Assembly: GCF_902148855.1 (NCBI RefSeq)
Contig: NC_043965.1
Location: 19,245,995 to 19,309,994 of the forward strand
Reading direction: 5' to 3'
From: Sphaeramia orbicularis
Lineage: Eukaryota; Chordata; Actinopteri; Kurtiformes; Apogonidae
DNA: 64,000 bases
Positions 48,601 through 57,830 of the stretch are shown in pieces (within the stretch, counting starts at the first letter, position 1; each line of letters starts with the position of its first letter). The notes below the pieces were generated by a model. It searched no databases. It worked only from the letters and a program-made list of their open reading frames with translations, and had not been told where the DNA came from. The position numbers and the translations under genes were made by a program.

Positions 48601-49580
48601 GATGGTGAAAATGAATCATAAAAAAAAGTACTACTCTTCAAATTTAAGGTACTTCTTTCAATACATTTAGTTATAGAGCTGTCAAGTAAAATATATTGAT
48701 AGAAATGTAGATTTATGACACGTAGAATCAACAAATACATCCTGATGTACCACCCTGTTGGATAAAAGCCAATTTTCAGAATAAATATACTCACTATTGA
48801 TCTATTTTGATGCTGTACTTCAAGAAATCTACATACAGAACTTCCAAAAACAACATCAATTCCTCGATAAGATAAGATAAGATATAAGAAAAGATAAGCT
48901 AAGATAAAATAAGAAAAGAAAAGATAAGATATAAGAAAATAGATAAGATAAAATAAGATAAGATAAAATAAAATAAAAGGAAATAAAATTAAATTGGATT
49001 AGATTAGATTAGATTAGATTAGATTAGATTAGATTAGATAGAACTTTGTTGATTCTTTGGGCAGAGCTCTCAGGAAATTTAGATTCCAGAAGCAGCACAA
49101 CACTAAATATACACACAAGAAATAATACAAGCAAAAAGCAGTACAATAACTTAAATAAATAAATAAAACTATAGTGAAAAATTGGAATTGCACAATGCAA
49201 AGTACTAGTATTATAGAAAGTACTTGTACTACAACACATCATTGTAATTTACCACTTCTAAAGAGCGTTGGGTATCTATTTAAAAAAAAAAAAAAAGCCC
49301 CAAACTGATTATTCTATTGCAGTTACATTTAAACAAGATCATATAAACCGCATCCTGTGAATTAACACTTTCAACAAAAACACATGTATGACATCAGCTG
49401 CATAACATACTTCACCCACTGTTACATCAGAGGCCTTCCAAAATAAGAAAAACTGTACCCGTCAAACACAACAGCTGAGACACTGGGCTCAGTAAAGATC
49501 ACATCTCCAGCCCAAAACTCCTTGGAAGCCTTCAGCCCTCTCCCCTTCCCAGGTGAGTCAAATACTGCGACGTTCTCCAT
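39644..49580 (-). CDS. smyd1: SET and MYND domain-containing protein 1, muscle histone methyltransferase, 10 coding exons
   Basis: SMYD1 is a striated-muscle methyltransferase and myosin/Unc45/Hsp90 partner needed for sarcomere assembly. Coding exons in gene order: 49580-49459, 48537-48361, 48096-47883, 46543-46413, 46240-46202, 44445-44250, 41833-41741, 41640-41477, 41368-41200, 39808-39644. All are GT-AG and in phase: 489 residues (human 490, from memory). SET part 1 has [13 protein letters not shown]. The MYND zinc finger spans Cys47-Cys85 with all seven Cys and the His (CHSCFRRQ...[14 protein letters not shown]). SET core: NHDCWPNC at 200-207 and [12 protein letters not shown]. Post-[11 protein letters not shown]. 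The C-terminal helical domain includes [16 protein letters not shown] and [17 protein letters not shown]. Fish have smyd1a and smyd1b; I cannot decide which this is. Introns hold two TTAA elements, mariner MITEs and a SINE. Confidence 0.97.
39908..41086 (-). mobile_element. TTAA-flanked (piggyBac-like) non-autonomous element, family 1, internally triplicated
   Basis: Ends are CCCATAACAACCCAGTGC at the left, after TTAT, and GTTTGGGTCATCATGGG at the right, before TTAA. They match the ends of the 43146-44221 copy in reverse. The middle is repeated three times with a period of about 300-330 bases (marker GAATCTTTCTC at 39949, 40251 and 40581). It lies in the last intron of SMYD1. No transposase. 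Confidence 0.7.
41991..42156. mobile_element. Mariner-type MITE in a SMYD1 intron
   Basis: CACTGTTGCCCAT at the left and ATGGGCAACAATG at the right form inverted ends, with TA on both sides. It is 166 bases with no coding capacity. Part of its body (TATCTATCAAGAGTAAATCAC) recurs near 59.27 kb. Confidence 0.7.
42595..42855 (+). mobile_element. LINE 3' untranslated tail
   Basis: It contains CTTTTAAAAGTGCATCTATT, CAGCACTTTGCGTTG and TTAAATGTGCTATATAAA, a 3' end common to fish LINEs of the L2/Rex1 kind. No coding part. Confidence 0.5.
43146..44221 (+). mobile_element. TTAA-flanked (piggyBac-like) non-autonomous element, family 1
   Basis: It begins CCCATAAAGACCCAAACATC and ends CACTGGGTCTTTATGGG. 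TTAA flanks both sides (43142-43145, 44222-44225). The 13-base ends CCCATAAAGACCC are exact inverted repeats. A mariner relic is inserted at 43523-44069. It lies in a SMYD1 intron, with its right end 24 bases from the donor of the 44250-44445 exon. Confidence 0.8.
43523..44069 (-). mobile_element. Mariner/Tc1-type element with partial transposase, nested
   Basis: Inverted ends CAGGGTGGGGAAGCAAAAT and ATTTTGCTTCCCCACCCTG sit between TA dinucleotides. The minus strand near 43.8-43.92 kb encodes a helix-turn-helix stretch ([20 protein letters not shown], then [16 protein letters not shown]). The catalytic domain is missing, so it is a deletion derivative. Confidence 0.85.
44774..45126 (+). mobile_element. 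tRNA-derived SINE, full-length
   Basis: The head GGGTGGTGCAGTGGTTCGC carries box A, and GGTTCGATTCC (44821-44831) is box B. The body has GTTCTCTCCAGGTTCTCC, CCAAAGACATGCACTG and GATGAACTGGTGACATGTCC, and the end is AAAATGAATGAATA. The head-to-tail structure marks it as the reference copy for the fragments at 7.5 and 16.0 kb. Confidence 0.8.
45485..45735 (-). mobile_element. Retroelement 3' tail fragment
   Basis: It reads GTATCGTGCACAATCCCAAT, AACTGTAAAAAGGGGCAGC and GCCAACATGGCTAGTATCC, sequence typical of a dispersed fish retroelement UTR. No open frame. Confidence 0.4.
46202..46240 (-). CDS. smyd1: 39-base cassette exon of SMYD1
   Basis: It is 13 codons long, with an acceptor TTTCAG before it and GTGCGT after it. 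It encodes [12 protein letters not shown] plus split codons, aligned with human HEAVKSMFHTQM. In mammals this exon distinguishes the skeletal/cardiac isoforms. Because it is a multiple of three, skipping it keeps the frame (AA or AG then G). Confidence 0.85.
47130..47875 (-). mobile_element. Dispersed element with two ~165-base internal units and an internal hairpin
   Basis: Two related units each contain TTTGGTATGAATTCAACC, GGGTCACTG and a CATTTACC-like word. The same units, reversed, fill 57265-57720. The end carries AACAAACAAACAAACAAAC. It lies in a SMYD1 intron. The family is not assigned. Confidence 0.55.
47310..47420. repeat. 111-base near-perfect palindrome
   Basis: The outer 29-base arms (47310-47338 and 47392-47420) match at 28 of 29 positions, and the inner part continues to pair around a central TTAA (TTTTACC-TTAA-GGTAAAA) near 47364. 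It can form a long hairpin in DNA or in the SMYD1 pre-mRNA. Confidence 0.85.
48868..49160 (-). repeat. GATAA/GATTA pentamer array plus retroelement tail
   Basis: (GATAA)n and (GATTA)n runs are followed by ACTTTGTTGATTCTTTGGG and AGAAGCAGCACAACAC, the same tail type as at 3.97 kb. It lies in SMYD1 intron 1. Confidence 0.5.
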
Positions 49581-50258
49581 GGTAGCTGTACAGGTTCCTC
49601 AGAAGTAGGAGAACGGACGGTGAGTTGAATGAATGAGAAACGACTCAAAGTAACCCTTAGACCAGTCTGTGCCCTCTGCACTCCTCAAGAATGACAACTG
49701 CACATTCTACACTCAGGGTATTAAAATAGACCATCCACCTCTTCAACTGTACCAAGAGACACAAAAATGGGTGGGTGATAATTTGGGTCATTACTCCACT
49801 GAGACATAAATTGCTTCCATTTGTCAGATTTGTCAGTAAACCCACAAAAACACCTCAGTGTGATTTTAATAACACTCATCAGGGTTCGAACGTACATTCT
49901 TTTTTGTCTTATAAATTGATAGATATGTTCTCCCACCCCCTCGATAAGGACTTGGTAGGTACCCGGTCCCTGTTGGTTATTTTTGTCCCTCATCTGGGCC
50001 TGTCTGTCAGGAGGCTGTGGTGACGTTGGACAGCTGTGTGAAGTTTGACAGGGTGGATCCGTCTGTCTCTACTCTGTTCTAGTGTGTTCTCTGGTGCTTG
50101 CTCTCAACTTCAGTTACAACAAGCCAACTCAATTTTCACATTACATGGATATATCAAGTACATGTTGCGGAAACCCTTAAAGACAAGTAGAGGTCAGATG
50201 TCGCAAACGTGGCCGGTCTTCCAGGTTCAGGTCCTCTCAGCTGGATGTTACTCACACA
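49581..50258. promoter_or_regulatory. SMYD1 5' flank
   Basis: No other gene is seen. On the minus strand, about 140 bases above the ATG, GGTCTATTTTAATACCC is an A/T-rich TATA- or MEF2-like box, and a CAACTG-type E-box lies near 49692. Muscle control of SMYD1 by MEF2 and MyoD is known in vertebrates; these sites are only candidates. Confidence 0.35.
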
Positions 50259-50415
50259 TACAGTCGGTGAAAAAATTACTAGACCATCAAAAGTCAGCAG
50301 AAACAATGGTTATGCAATCAAGTACTAACTCCTGTGTGTATCATGTGACTAAAAGACACAAAAGAAAACATGGAATGCATAAAAGTACTGTTTTTGGCAG
50401 TACAACGTCATAGTT

Positions 50416-51758
50416 CAGAAGTTCTCAACCTTTTTTTGACTCGTGACCCCATTTTAACATCACAAATTTCTGGTGACCCCAGATGTTCAAAACGGAGACC
50501 TTTTTTTTGGCTGAAATTAATTTGTTTTTGACCATGTAATAGTTTGCTATACTATGTTGCAAATATACAGTAATTTTAGATGACATTTAGGCTAAATAAT
50601 GTATATTATTATGGACGGAGGCAGAAAAGCCAGGTGTAGATTACTGCACAAAGGGAGAATTTTATTTTCCTTGGTCAGAACATGTACAGTCAGTTGAGCT
50701 TATATTTACAAGGCTGCAAATAATACTGAACAATCAATAACTCAAACTATGAATTATGAAAGAGCTGCAGCATCTGAAACTGACCACAATGAACATTTGA
50801 AAGATAAACAGCTTCACAGTTTGTCATGTCTTTTACGTATTGGAGTTGTCTCTCTCATGTAATGGGACTAGTACAAAGGCTGAACCCAAGTGCATTACCA
50901 GAACACAGATGACCAATTGAGTGTGTTTATTAAACACAATCACAGTAGTAAAAACACAGCACAAAAAGATTAACACGTATGTGAAGGCGTGTGATACTGG
51001 ACTCTTCGTCCGGGCTGTGAGCGTGGGAATATGGATGGTCAGCACGGCCGAGCCGGAGGATTCCCGTCAACACCCCGACAAGAGCAAAACAGAGGATAGT
51101 CAAAAAACAAGCCAGGTCATACACAGGAGGGCAATTCAGGAGGCAACAGGACATGAGGGAAAGGCTACTCACGGTCAAGGGCCAGGCGAGGGTCGAAACA
51201 CAAGGAAACACGTTGGAGGCTGAGGTAGTCAGGGAATAGGCAGAATCAGAAGTCGATGTACAAACCAGGTCAGAACCAGACGAGCAGGCAGACGAGGAAC
51301 AGGCAGAATCGGTGGTCGGAAGGCAAAACAGGTCAAAAACAGGCAGACAGGTATCCAAAAACACTGGTAAGTGAGCACACAAAGGTAGAACACAAACTGG
51401 CAAAGAAACAGGGGAAAACACAGGGTTTAAATACACAAGAGGGAGGGAAGACAATAGGACACAGGTGGAGAAAATCAGGGAGGAGTCAGGTAATCAGGAG
51501 CAGGTGAAACAATCAAGGAGGGGAAGTAAAGACACCAAACATGACACAAGAGGGAAACTTAACCAAATAAAACAGGAAATGACAGACAAAACAGAACAGA
51601 CAGACACAGTCTGGGAGCAGACATGACATCTCAACTCAACATATATTTTTCATTAGTCTTTTTTTTTTTTTTAATCAATTACTAGAATTTTCAGGCAACC
51701 CCATTTGAACTCCAGGCGACCCCACGAGGGGTCCCGACCCCAAGGTTGAAAAACACTG
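50416..51758 (+). mobile_element. Non-autonomous hAT-like element, middle of three nested insertions
   Basis: It begins CAGAAGTTCTCAACC and ends AAGGTTGAAAAACACTG. The flanks TCATAGTT and CCATAGCT agree at 6 of 8 bases, a decayed target duplication. The body is the inverse of the 25.7 kb copy. It is opened by a solo LTR at 50858-51628. Confidence 0.75.
50858..51628 (-). mobile_element. Solo LTR of an LTR retrotransposon, innermost of three nested insertions
   Basis: It is 771 bases with TG...CA ends on the minus strand (TGTCATGTCTGC to CATTACA) and a 5-base target duplication TGAGA (plus strand TCTCA at 50853-50857 and 51629-51633). The uninterrupted site is seen in the sister hAT copy at 25.8 kb. 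A TATA-like TATTTAAA lies near 51430 and AATAAA at 50925-50930, giving a U3-R-U5 order on the minus strand. No internal coding region remains. It is a fossil, probably Gypsy-like, left by recombination between two LTRs. The intact duplication and clean ends suggest it is the youngest of the three layers. Confidence 0.85.
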
Positions 51759-52754
51759 CCATAGCTACTGATGTAAGAATTTAACTGATTTTGGATATTA
51801 TCAGGAAAAACCTGGAAAATGTCTAGATATCAGCTCTGAAATTAAACTCTTATGAGCTATTTTTTTGTTATTATCATTATATTTGTCCAAACAAATGTGC
51901 CTTTAGTTGTACCAGGCATTAAAATGAACAAGAAATTGAAGGAAACAAGTGGTGGTCTAATAAGTTTTTCTGTGACTGTATCTATATACAATGATTGCTA
52001 TGGCACTGATCGTAGTCATGTTGCTATAGAACTTTTCAAAATAGCAGAAGAACCAAATCTACAATTATAAAGAAGAAATAAAGAAAATGAAGTGAAATTT
52101 TTCAGTCATCCTTAGACCTTGATCTGGCCTGACCCAGCAGATCTACAGATGTAACTGGTGCTTGTCATGACTGTGATTCCAGAAATAAAGAAACTGAATG
52201 AGGTAAAGAAAATGGTAACTGGTTTGAGGAATGTTTGGTTTTGGCTACTTCTGGGTGTTAAAAAATTAATCCTCCATATCTGTATTTCATACACGTTTTT
52301 ACATTATAAGAAGTTTTTGCTCTAAGTGACTGGCTGGCTCTGGTTTCACCATACTGTTGAACAATAGATAAACAATAGACATGTACACACATACACACTA
52401 TATCATTAACATACGCCTCCTGAATTTCCACCAAAATACTTTTATCATCACCAGCATAACCCTAAATGTGCGATGACTTTTCAAGCAGGACCTCTGCATT
52501 TGTTGAAATAGGGAATGTAATTTGAGTTGGAATATTTACTTAATTAATCTTTACTTTCACTAATAATAGAATTGGGTTATTTACATGGGATTGACAACCT
52601 CCAAGTAAAAGGGCTTTTGTCAGTAGCCCAGACAACAAACAATAGAAACATTAATAACTTCCTGTGCTGATTGTGTTGATACAAACAGGATTGCACTGAC
52701 TCGCTGATAAAGATAACACTTAAACAAAGCCCTCAGTGTTTGGGATTTTTTTTT

Positions 52755-53845
52755 TTTTTTTTTAATTTAACCTTTATTTAACCACAAAAAATCCCATTCA
52801 GATTAAGAACGTCTTTTACAAGGGAGTCCTGGCCAAGATAGGCAACAGCAAATACAACACACAGTTACAAGATTACACAGTTAAAAAACATATAACAGAC
52901 ACATTTGGCAATGAGTAGTAAGTAAAAATAACATTTACAAGTGTTGTATCTTCTGTGTATTTCCTCAATTTATACTTCATACAACATGAATGAACGGAAC
53001 AGTTCAGCTCGGGAACAGGGAGCAACATGTGCCTGCTTTATTTGTTTTCTACACAACAACGTACCCAGGACAGTGAATAGCGTAATACCTACGCACCACA
53101 ACGGGTGGCAGTAGTGGCCAATAACCCCAATATGCTCAAGATATAACAACAAGCAGATTAAGAAAAACAAGTTCAAGTTATGGAGTTGGACTCAAGAATT
53201 TACAGTTTGGACTTAAAAGCATTCAAAGGAATTAACTCAGTTTCCAGTTTTTCTGCAGCTGATTCCATGGATTAGGTGCAGAGAAAACAAAGCCCTTTGA
53301 CCCAGTTTTGTTTGAGCGAATAAAACCGAAAGCAACAGTCATTTGTATGGAGAGAATAAATATCAGAATGTCTCTTTACAATGAATGTACAAATGTATCC
53401 ACTCCAATCCAACTTTACCACAGCAACCACAGTGGACCAAAGTGCTGTGCAGAAGAATAAATAAAAACCAAAATAATACAATGACATACAAGAATAGATT
53501 AAAATACATAAAACCATACCATACCAACTTTATTTATAAAGCAGTTTAAGAACTTTACAGCTGGCCAAAGTGCCGTACATCAATCACAAAACAAGGAAAT
53601 AAATAACTAAAAATAGTGATAACATAGGGTGTAAAGTGGGCTAAGAACAACAAAATACAACCATCATAAAAATAAAGACAAATTAAAATCTGGTAAAAAC
53701 AGCCTAAGATATATATATATATATAAACAAAACAAAAAAAACCATCTAACTCATTGATTAAAAGCCAACGAGAAAAAGTGCTATAAAAAAAACAAACAAC
53801 TATACAAAAAACACACTGTAGTACAGAAGAAGAATAAACAAAACC
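52755..53845 (-). mobile_element. LINE-derived 3' sequences, two tails
   Basis: AACCTTTATTTAACCAC and TTACAAGGGAGTCCTGGCC (52770-52840), with sequence to about 53500, and then ACTTTATTTATAAAGCAG with GGCCAAAGTGCCGTACATC (53525-53580) are two common fish LINE 3' regions in antisense. No open frame. Confidence 0.5.
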
Positions 53846-53847
53846 AA

Positions 53848-54090
53848 AACTAGAAGCATTTGGAGAGCGCAGAATTCCGCCAAGGCAGATCAGTGTGCCC
53901 CCGTGGCCCCCCCCATTCCCCCCACCCCCGATCACCACCAAAATTTAATCATTTGTTCCTTGTGCCAGTATCAACATTTCCTGAAATTTTCATCCAAATC
54001 CATCCATAACTTTTTGAGTTATCTTGCACACGGACAGACAGACAAACAAACAAACGCCGACAAAAACATAACCTCCCTGGCGGAGGTAAT
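53848..54090 (-). mobile_element. Third copy of the CCTCCGCCAAGG-ended element
   Basis: It runs from ACTAGAAGCATTTGGAGAGC through TCCATAACTTTTTGAGTTA to CCTCCCTGGCGGAGGTAAT. It is the reverse of the isotocin-intron copy and has a single internal unit rather than two. Confidence 0.65.
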
Positions 54091-54099
54091 AAAAGAGCA

Positions 54100-55300
54100 G
54101 ATTAAAAAGTCATAAAAAGCTGTACAATTAAAACAATAAAAATAAGAACAATAAACCAATAAACCAAATGTAGACAGGCAAGAAGCCAAGTATTGCCTTA
54201 TATATAAACATGTACCAGTGACTGATCCTTCTGGTGGCCATCCTACCCAAGAGTACAACTCACAGAGATGAGCTGATGCTTTACAATTGGTAATAAACCT
54301 CAGAGAAGCATCATGGTAGACAGTGTCAACCATCTGAAGACATTACGCAGAAGCATTCATGTATAAAATATCTCCATACTCCAACACAGATTTTAAAAAA
54401 GTTGCAGCAACAAGAAAAACTCAATTTGTTTCAAAAATAAAAACTTAGCTTTTGCCTCAGTTTCTTCACAAGATTCTTCAAATGTGGCTTGAAAGTGAGG
54501 AAGTCATCAACAAATAGACCCAGGTATTTATCCATGTGAACCACTTCTATTTAATTTCTCTCCAGAGCGGTCACTAAGAGGAGCGTTTGTGGAAATTTCC
54601 TCAAATTGGAATACAGCATAAGTTTCGTCCGGTCTGCATTGAAATGAATTAATGAGTGCTGGACAACAACGAAGTCTTTCTGCAGGGATTCAATGACCTG
54701 TACAAGAGTTGATCCACTGCAGTAAATAATTGTGTCATCAGCATAAAAGTGCAAATGAACATTTGACACATGTACACCCAGATCATTAACTTAAAAAGTA
54801 AATAAAAGGGGGCCTATTACAGAACCCTGTGGCACCCCCTTTTGGACAGCAACAAATTCAGAACACAGACCAGTATATTTAATCCACTGAGTCCTATCAC
54901 TGAGATAATTAGAAAACCAAGCGATTATATTCTCTGAGAGTCCCAATTGAAGAAGTCTTAGTTTTAAAGTATCATGTCAGTGTCATGTCAAGTCAGTAAA
55001 AAGTGATGCACAATAATGTTTCCTATCAAGTGCAACAACATCACTTATCACTTTCATTGCAGCAGTGATGGTACTTTTTTCTGAAGCTTAATTGATATTC
55101 TGATAAAATAGTATTTGAATTTAAAAACTCCTTTACTTATTCACTCACAAGAGCTTCAAGACTTTTGGCCAGCACTGACAGATTAGATATTGGTCTGTAA
55201 TTAGTTAAAACCACCGGGTCACCCCCTTTCAAAAAAGGCAGAACAAAAGCTGATTTCCAAACAGAGGGAATTTCTTTTTTTTTTTTTTTTAATATCATTG
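54100..55300 (-). mobile_element. Non-LTR retrotransposon (LINE) reverse transcriptase fragment
   Basis: The minus-strand frame at 54551-54769 carries HFYADDTIIYCSGS, the FADD/YADD catalytic box of reverse transcriptase. Upstream (about 54785-54860) is a GCCACAGGGTTCTG-type segment encoding the PQGSV motif, and downstream (54200-54330) are VYHDASLRFITNCK and LCELYSWVGWPP. The order fits a jockey/CR1/L2-like ORF2. It has several frame breaks and no 5' half. It ends only about 50 bases beyond the SPR stop codon. Confidence 0.8.
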
Positions 55301-55353
55301 TGTTAAAAAGAATTGTAAGAGGCTCTTGTTATCCTTCCTGTTTCAAATAGACG

Positions 55354-57830
55354 TCATGCATCAAAAAAGTCGATGTGTGATCCTGAGATAAAGTTGTTGT
55401 CCAGAAGTAACTTCATCAGTTTGGCTCCAGGTTCCTGACATGGGAGTAAATCGTAACAGGCACCCGTCAACCTGCAAATCTCCTCCTGCATCTCTGTGTC
55501 CATAGGACCTGGGAGAATACTTACAGGGTTAGGAGACACAAGCCCTGCTTTTGAATACAGCATTTAATATATATGTGAAACAATTCTACTGTACAGATAG
55601 ACAGTGTTATCGTCCCTCCTGCTTCCAGTTCCACTTGTTCTGTCTTCTCATTTGCCCTCTTCTTTGTTATATTATAATGGATTTCTCCTGCTGTGAACCT
55701 GCTGTGATTTGTTGTGTTTGGCTTTGTTTGTAGACAGCCTGTAAATAATCACCTAATTGCCTGTAAGTTTTTATTTTTCACTATAAATTTACCCCTCCTG
55801 TCTTTTTTCAGGTCTGCTTTTGGGTCTTACTCTTGTTTAACCCTTTAACCTCTAACGTGTCTGTGGTGCTTGTTCTGAATTTATTATCTTAAATATTCCT
55901 AAAACTTAAACCATTTGCTCAATAAGAAAAATTTCAAAACATGTTAATAGAGTAGACCTTGTTCTTTCCAGTGACTTTTGAGCATGCTCAGTGCCCAGTG
56001 AGTGATTGATTCACTTCAAAAATAGACGCTTCACTAATTGTTAGAGGAAAAATGCAGAAATAACATGTGAATTTAAACAGAAGAGGAGTGGTCTCCGGAA
56101 GAGTTTATAAATGTTGACACTAACAAAACTATGTGAAATATAGAGGAAAGTCTGTAAAGTTAGCAAGTTGAAAACAATGTCAAAGATACAAGAGGAATGA
56201 AATTTGTCTTACTGTGGTAAGACAGAGTAAAAATGTACATTTATGGTCCTTTGTGATGCTTTTTTTTTTTTTGTAAATTTTGCACTCGAGGAAACTTCTC
56301 TTTTAGATTTTGGGTTGGAAAAGTGTGGGAGCCACTGTTTCAGAGTAAGTGGGTTAAATATGACTGACAGCTTTAATCACTGATGCCTGTTGAGACACTG
56401 TCAGATGAGACTCTACTCTCCAGATGCACGCCAGATCCTCTAATATAAACTCATCATGATATTTTGGCTTTGTTTATCCACAGGGATGTGGAACAGCATC
56501 ATATCTCTCTCTCTTCTGTTATTTTTATGGCCATTCCCCTTGACAATAACTTCTATTAAAATGCATATGCTTACCTGGAGAGTAGCTGAGGACTTTGACG
56601 TTTGGCTCCTCTGCAGCCAATACCCTGAACATCATCTCCCTTGCGGCCTTACCGGTGCAGTACAGCACCCAGGATGGTAAAGCTTGCAGTGCAAACGCTG
56701 AGGAGATGTTAACTACAGTCCATCTCAGGCCTGGTCTTGGTGGAAATGCCTGTAGGATCCCAGCAGTCAGCGTCAAAGCAGAAGTCACATTAAAGAAAAG
56801 ATAGGAATTCACTTCATCAGGGTTGATGAAGCTGGAAAAGTGAGAAATGGAGGGGAGAGAGGCTGAGGGTAGCAGTGGGTGAGGAGGAGGGAAGGCATTG
56901 AAAAAAAAAAAAAGAATGGGTTAAACAATGGTCTAAACATAAACATAAGCTCCTGAATGGGAAATCTCAATCAGTCTCACCAGCATTATTGATAAGAAGC
57001 ACATGGTCTACATCCTTTACATCCTCCTGCTTTGCAGCCCTCACTGTCTCCTTCACCCCTTCTTCTGTGCTCAGATCAGCCTCTATACAGCGAACCACCA
57101 GCTGCTGGGCTGATGTGGAGCTCTGCAACTCTTCTGTCAGCTTCTGGAGCAAAGTCCCAGTGCGAGCCACCAGCAGCAGGACAGATCCAGACTCCAGCAG
57201 ACTACACACCTGGACCAACACAACACATTCCACATGTTTGATCACATTTGTAAAACCAGATTATTACCCTATCCCCCGAAGGGAAGGCAAGGGATATTGT
57301 TTTTGGTTCGGTTTATTTGTTTGTTTCTTTCTTTGTTAACACTCTAGCAGGAAAACTACTAGTTGAATTCATACCAAATTTGGTTTATAGATTGCCAGTG
57401 ACCCAGAATAGATCTCACTACATTTTGGGAAATGTAGGTCAAAGTTTAAAATTTTCATGATTTTTTTTTAATTCTTCTTTTTCCCCATTCACTTATAATG
57501 GGTGAAATTTCAAATATCTGTAGCAGCAAAACTATTGGGTGAATTCATACCAAATTTGGTTGATAGATTGCCAGTGACCCAGAATGGATCTCATTGCATT
57601 TTAGGAACAGTAGGTCAAAGTTCAAAGTTTTTATGAATTTTAAAAATCTTCCCATTTATTTATAATGGGCCAAATATGTGCGAGGTGGGAGGTTTGTTGT
57701 GCCTGAAACCACATTTAATATGTTTATCACTTACCTGTTGCGCCAAGGTATGTCCAAAACCCTTGGAAGCTCCAGTGATGATACAGATGCCCCGACCGAG
57801 AGTCTTGATGCAGGTAGTTATGTTTGACAT
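55354..57830 (-). CDS. spr: Sepiapterin reductase, 4 exons
   Basis: SPR is an NADPH-dependent short-chain dehydrogenase that performs the last step of tetrahydrobiopterin synthesis; in fish it also feeds pteridine pigments. Exons in gene order: 57830-57735, 57209-56981, 56862-56575, 55508-55354; GT-AG and in phase, 255 residues (human 261, from memory). The Rossmann motif is TGASKGFG at 19-26. Catalytic residues are Ser162 (NISS), Tyr176 and Lys180 in LYCTGKAAR. The C-terminus has SPGPMDTEM and the substrate-binding Asp in SGSHIDFFDA. The acceptor of exon 3 was chosen because it alone keeps phase. It gives NNAA where the family has NNAG, so that junction deserves checking. Fish carry spra and sprb; unresolved here. 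Confidence 0.95.
55841..56353 (-). mobile_element. TTAA-flanked (piggyBac-like) non-autonomous element, family 2
   Basis: It begins CCCTTTAACCTCTAACG after TTAA (55837-55840) and ends AGAGTAAGTGGG before TTAA (56354-56357). It shares GACCTTGTTCTTTCCAG and GAGCATGCTCAG with the 27.5 kb copy in reverse. It lies in the last SPR intron. Confidence 0.65.
57265..57720 (+). mobile_element. Dispersed element with two internal units, second copy
   Basis: Two units with GAATTCATACCAAATTTGG and GATTGCCAGTGACCCAGAAT occur 175-180 bases apart, ending near GGTTTGTTGTGCCTG. It is the inverse of the 47.13-47.87 kb element. It lies in SPR intron 1. Confidence 0.55.

Larger units (their letters stand above)
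50261..51978. mobile_element. Mariner-type MITE, outermost of three nested insertions
   Basis: It starts CAGTCGGTGAAAAAATTACT and ends TAATAAGTTTTTCTGTGACTG. The ends are inverted repeats between TA dinucleotides (50259-50260 and 51979-51980). Its own sequence is only about 375 bases; the rest is a hAT relic at 50416-51758. Its left end lies about 0.7 kb upstream of the SMYD1 start. Confidence 0.8.

Noticed and set aside
50930-51507. Open frames of 83-174 residues in the 51 kb region
   Set aside because: They fall entirely inside the solo LTR and show no protein family.
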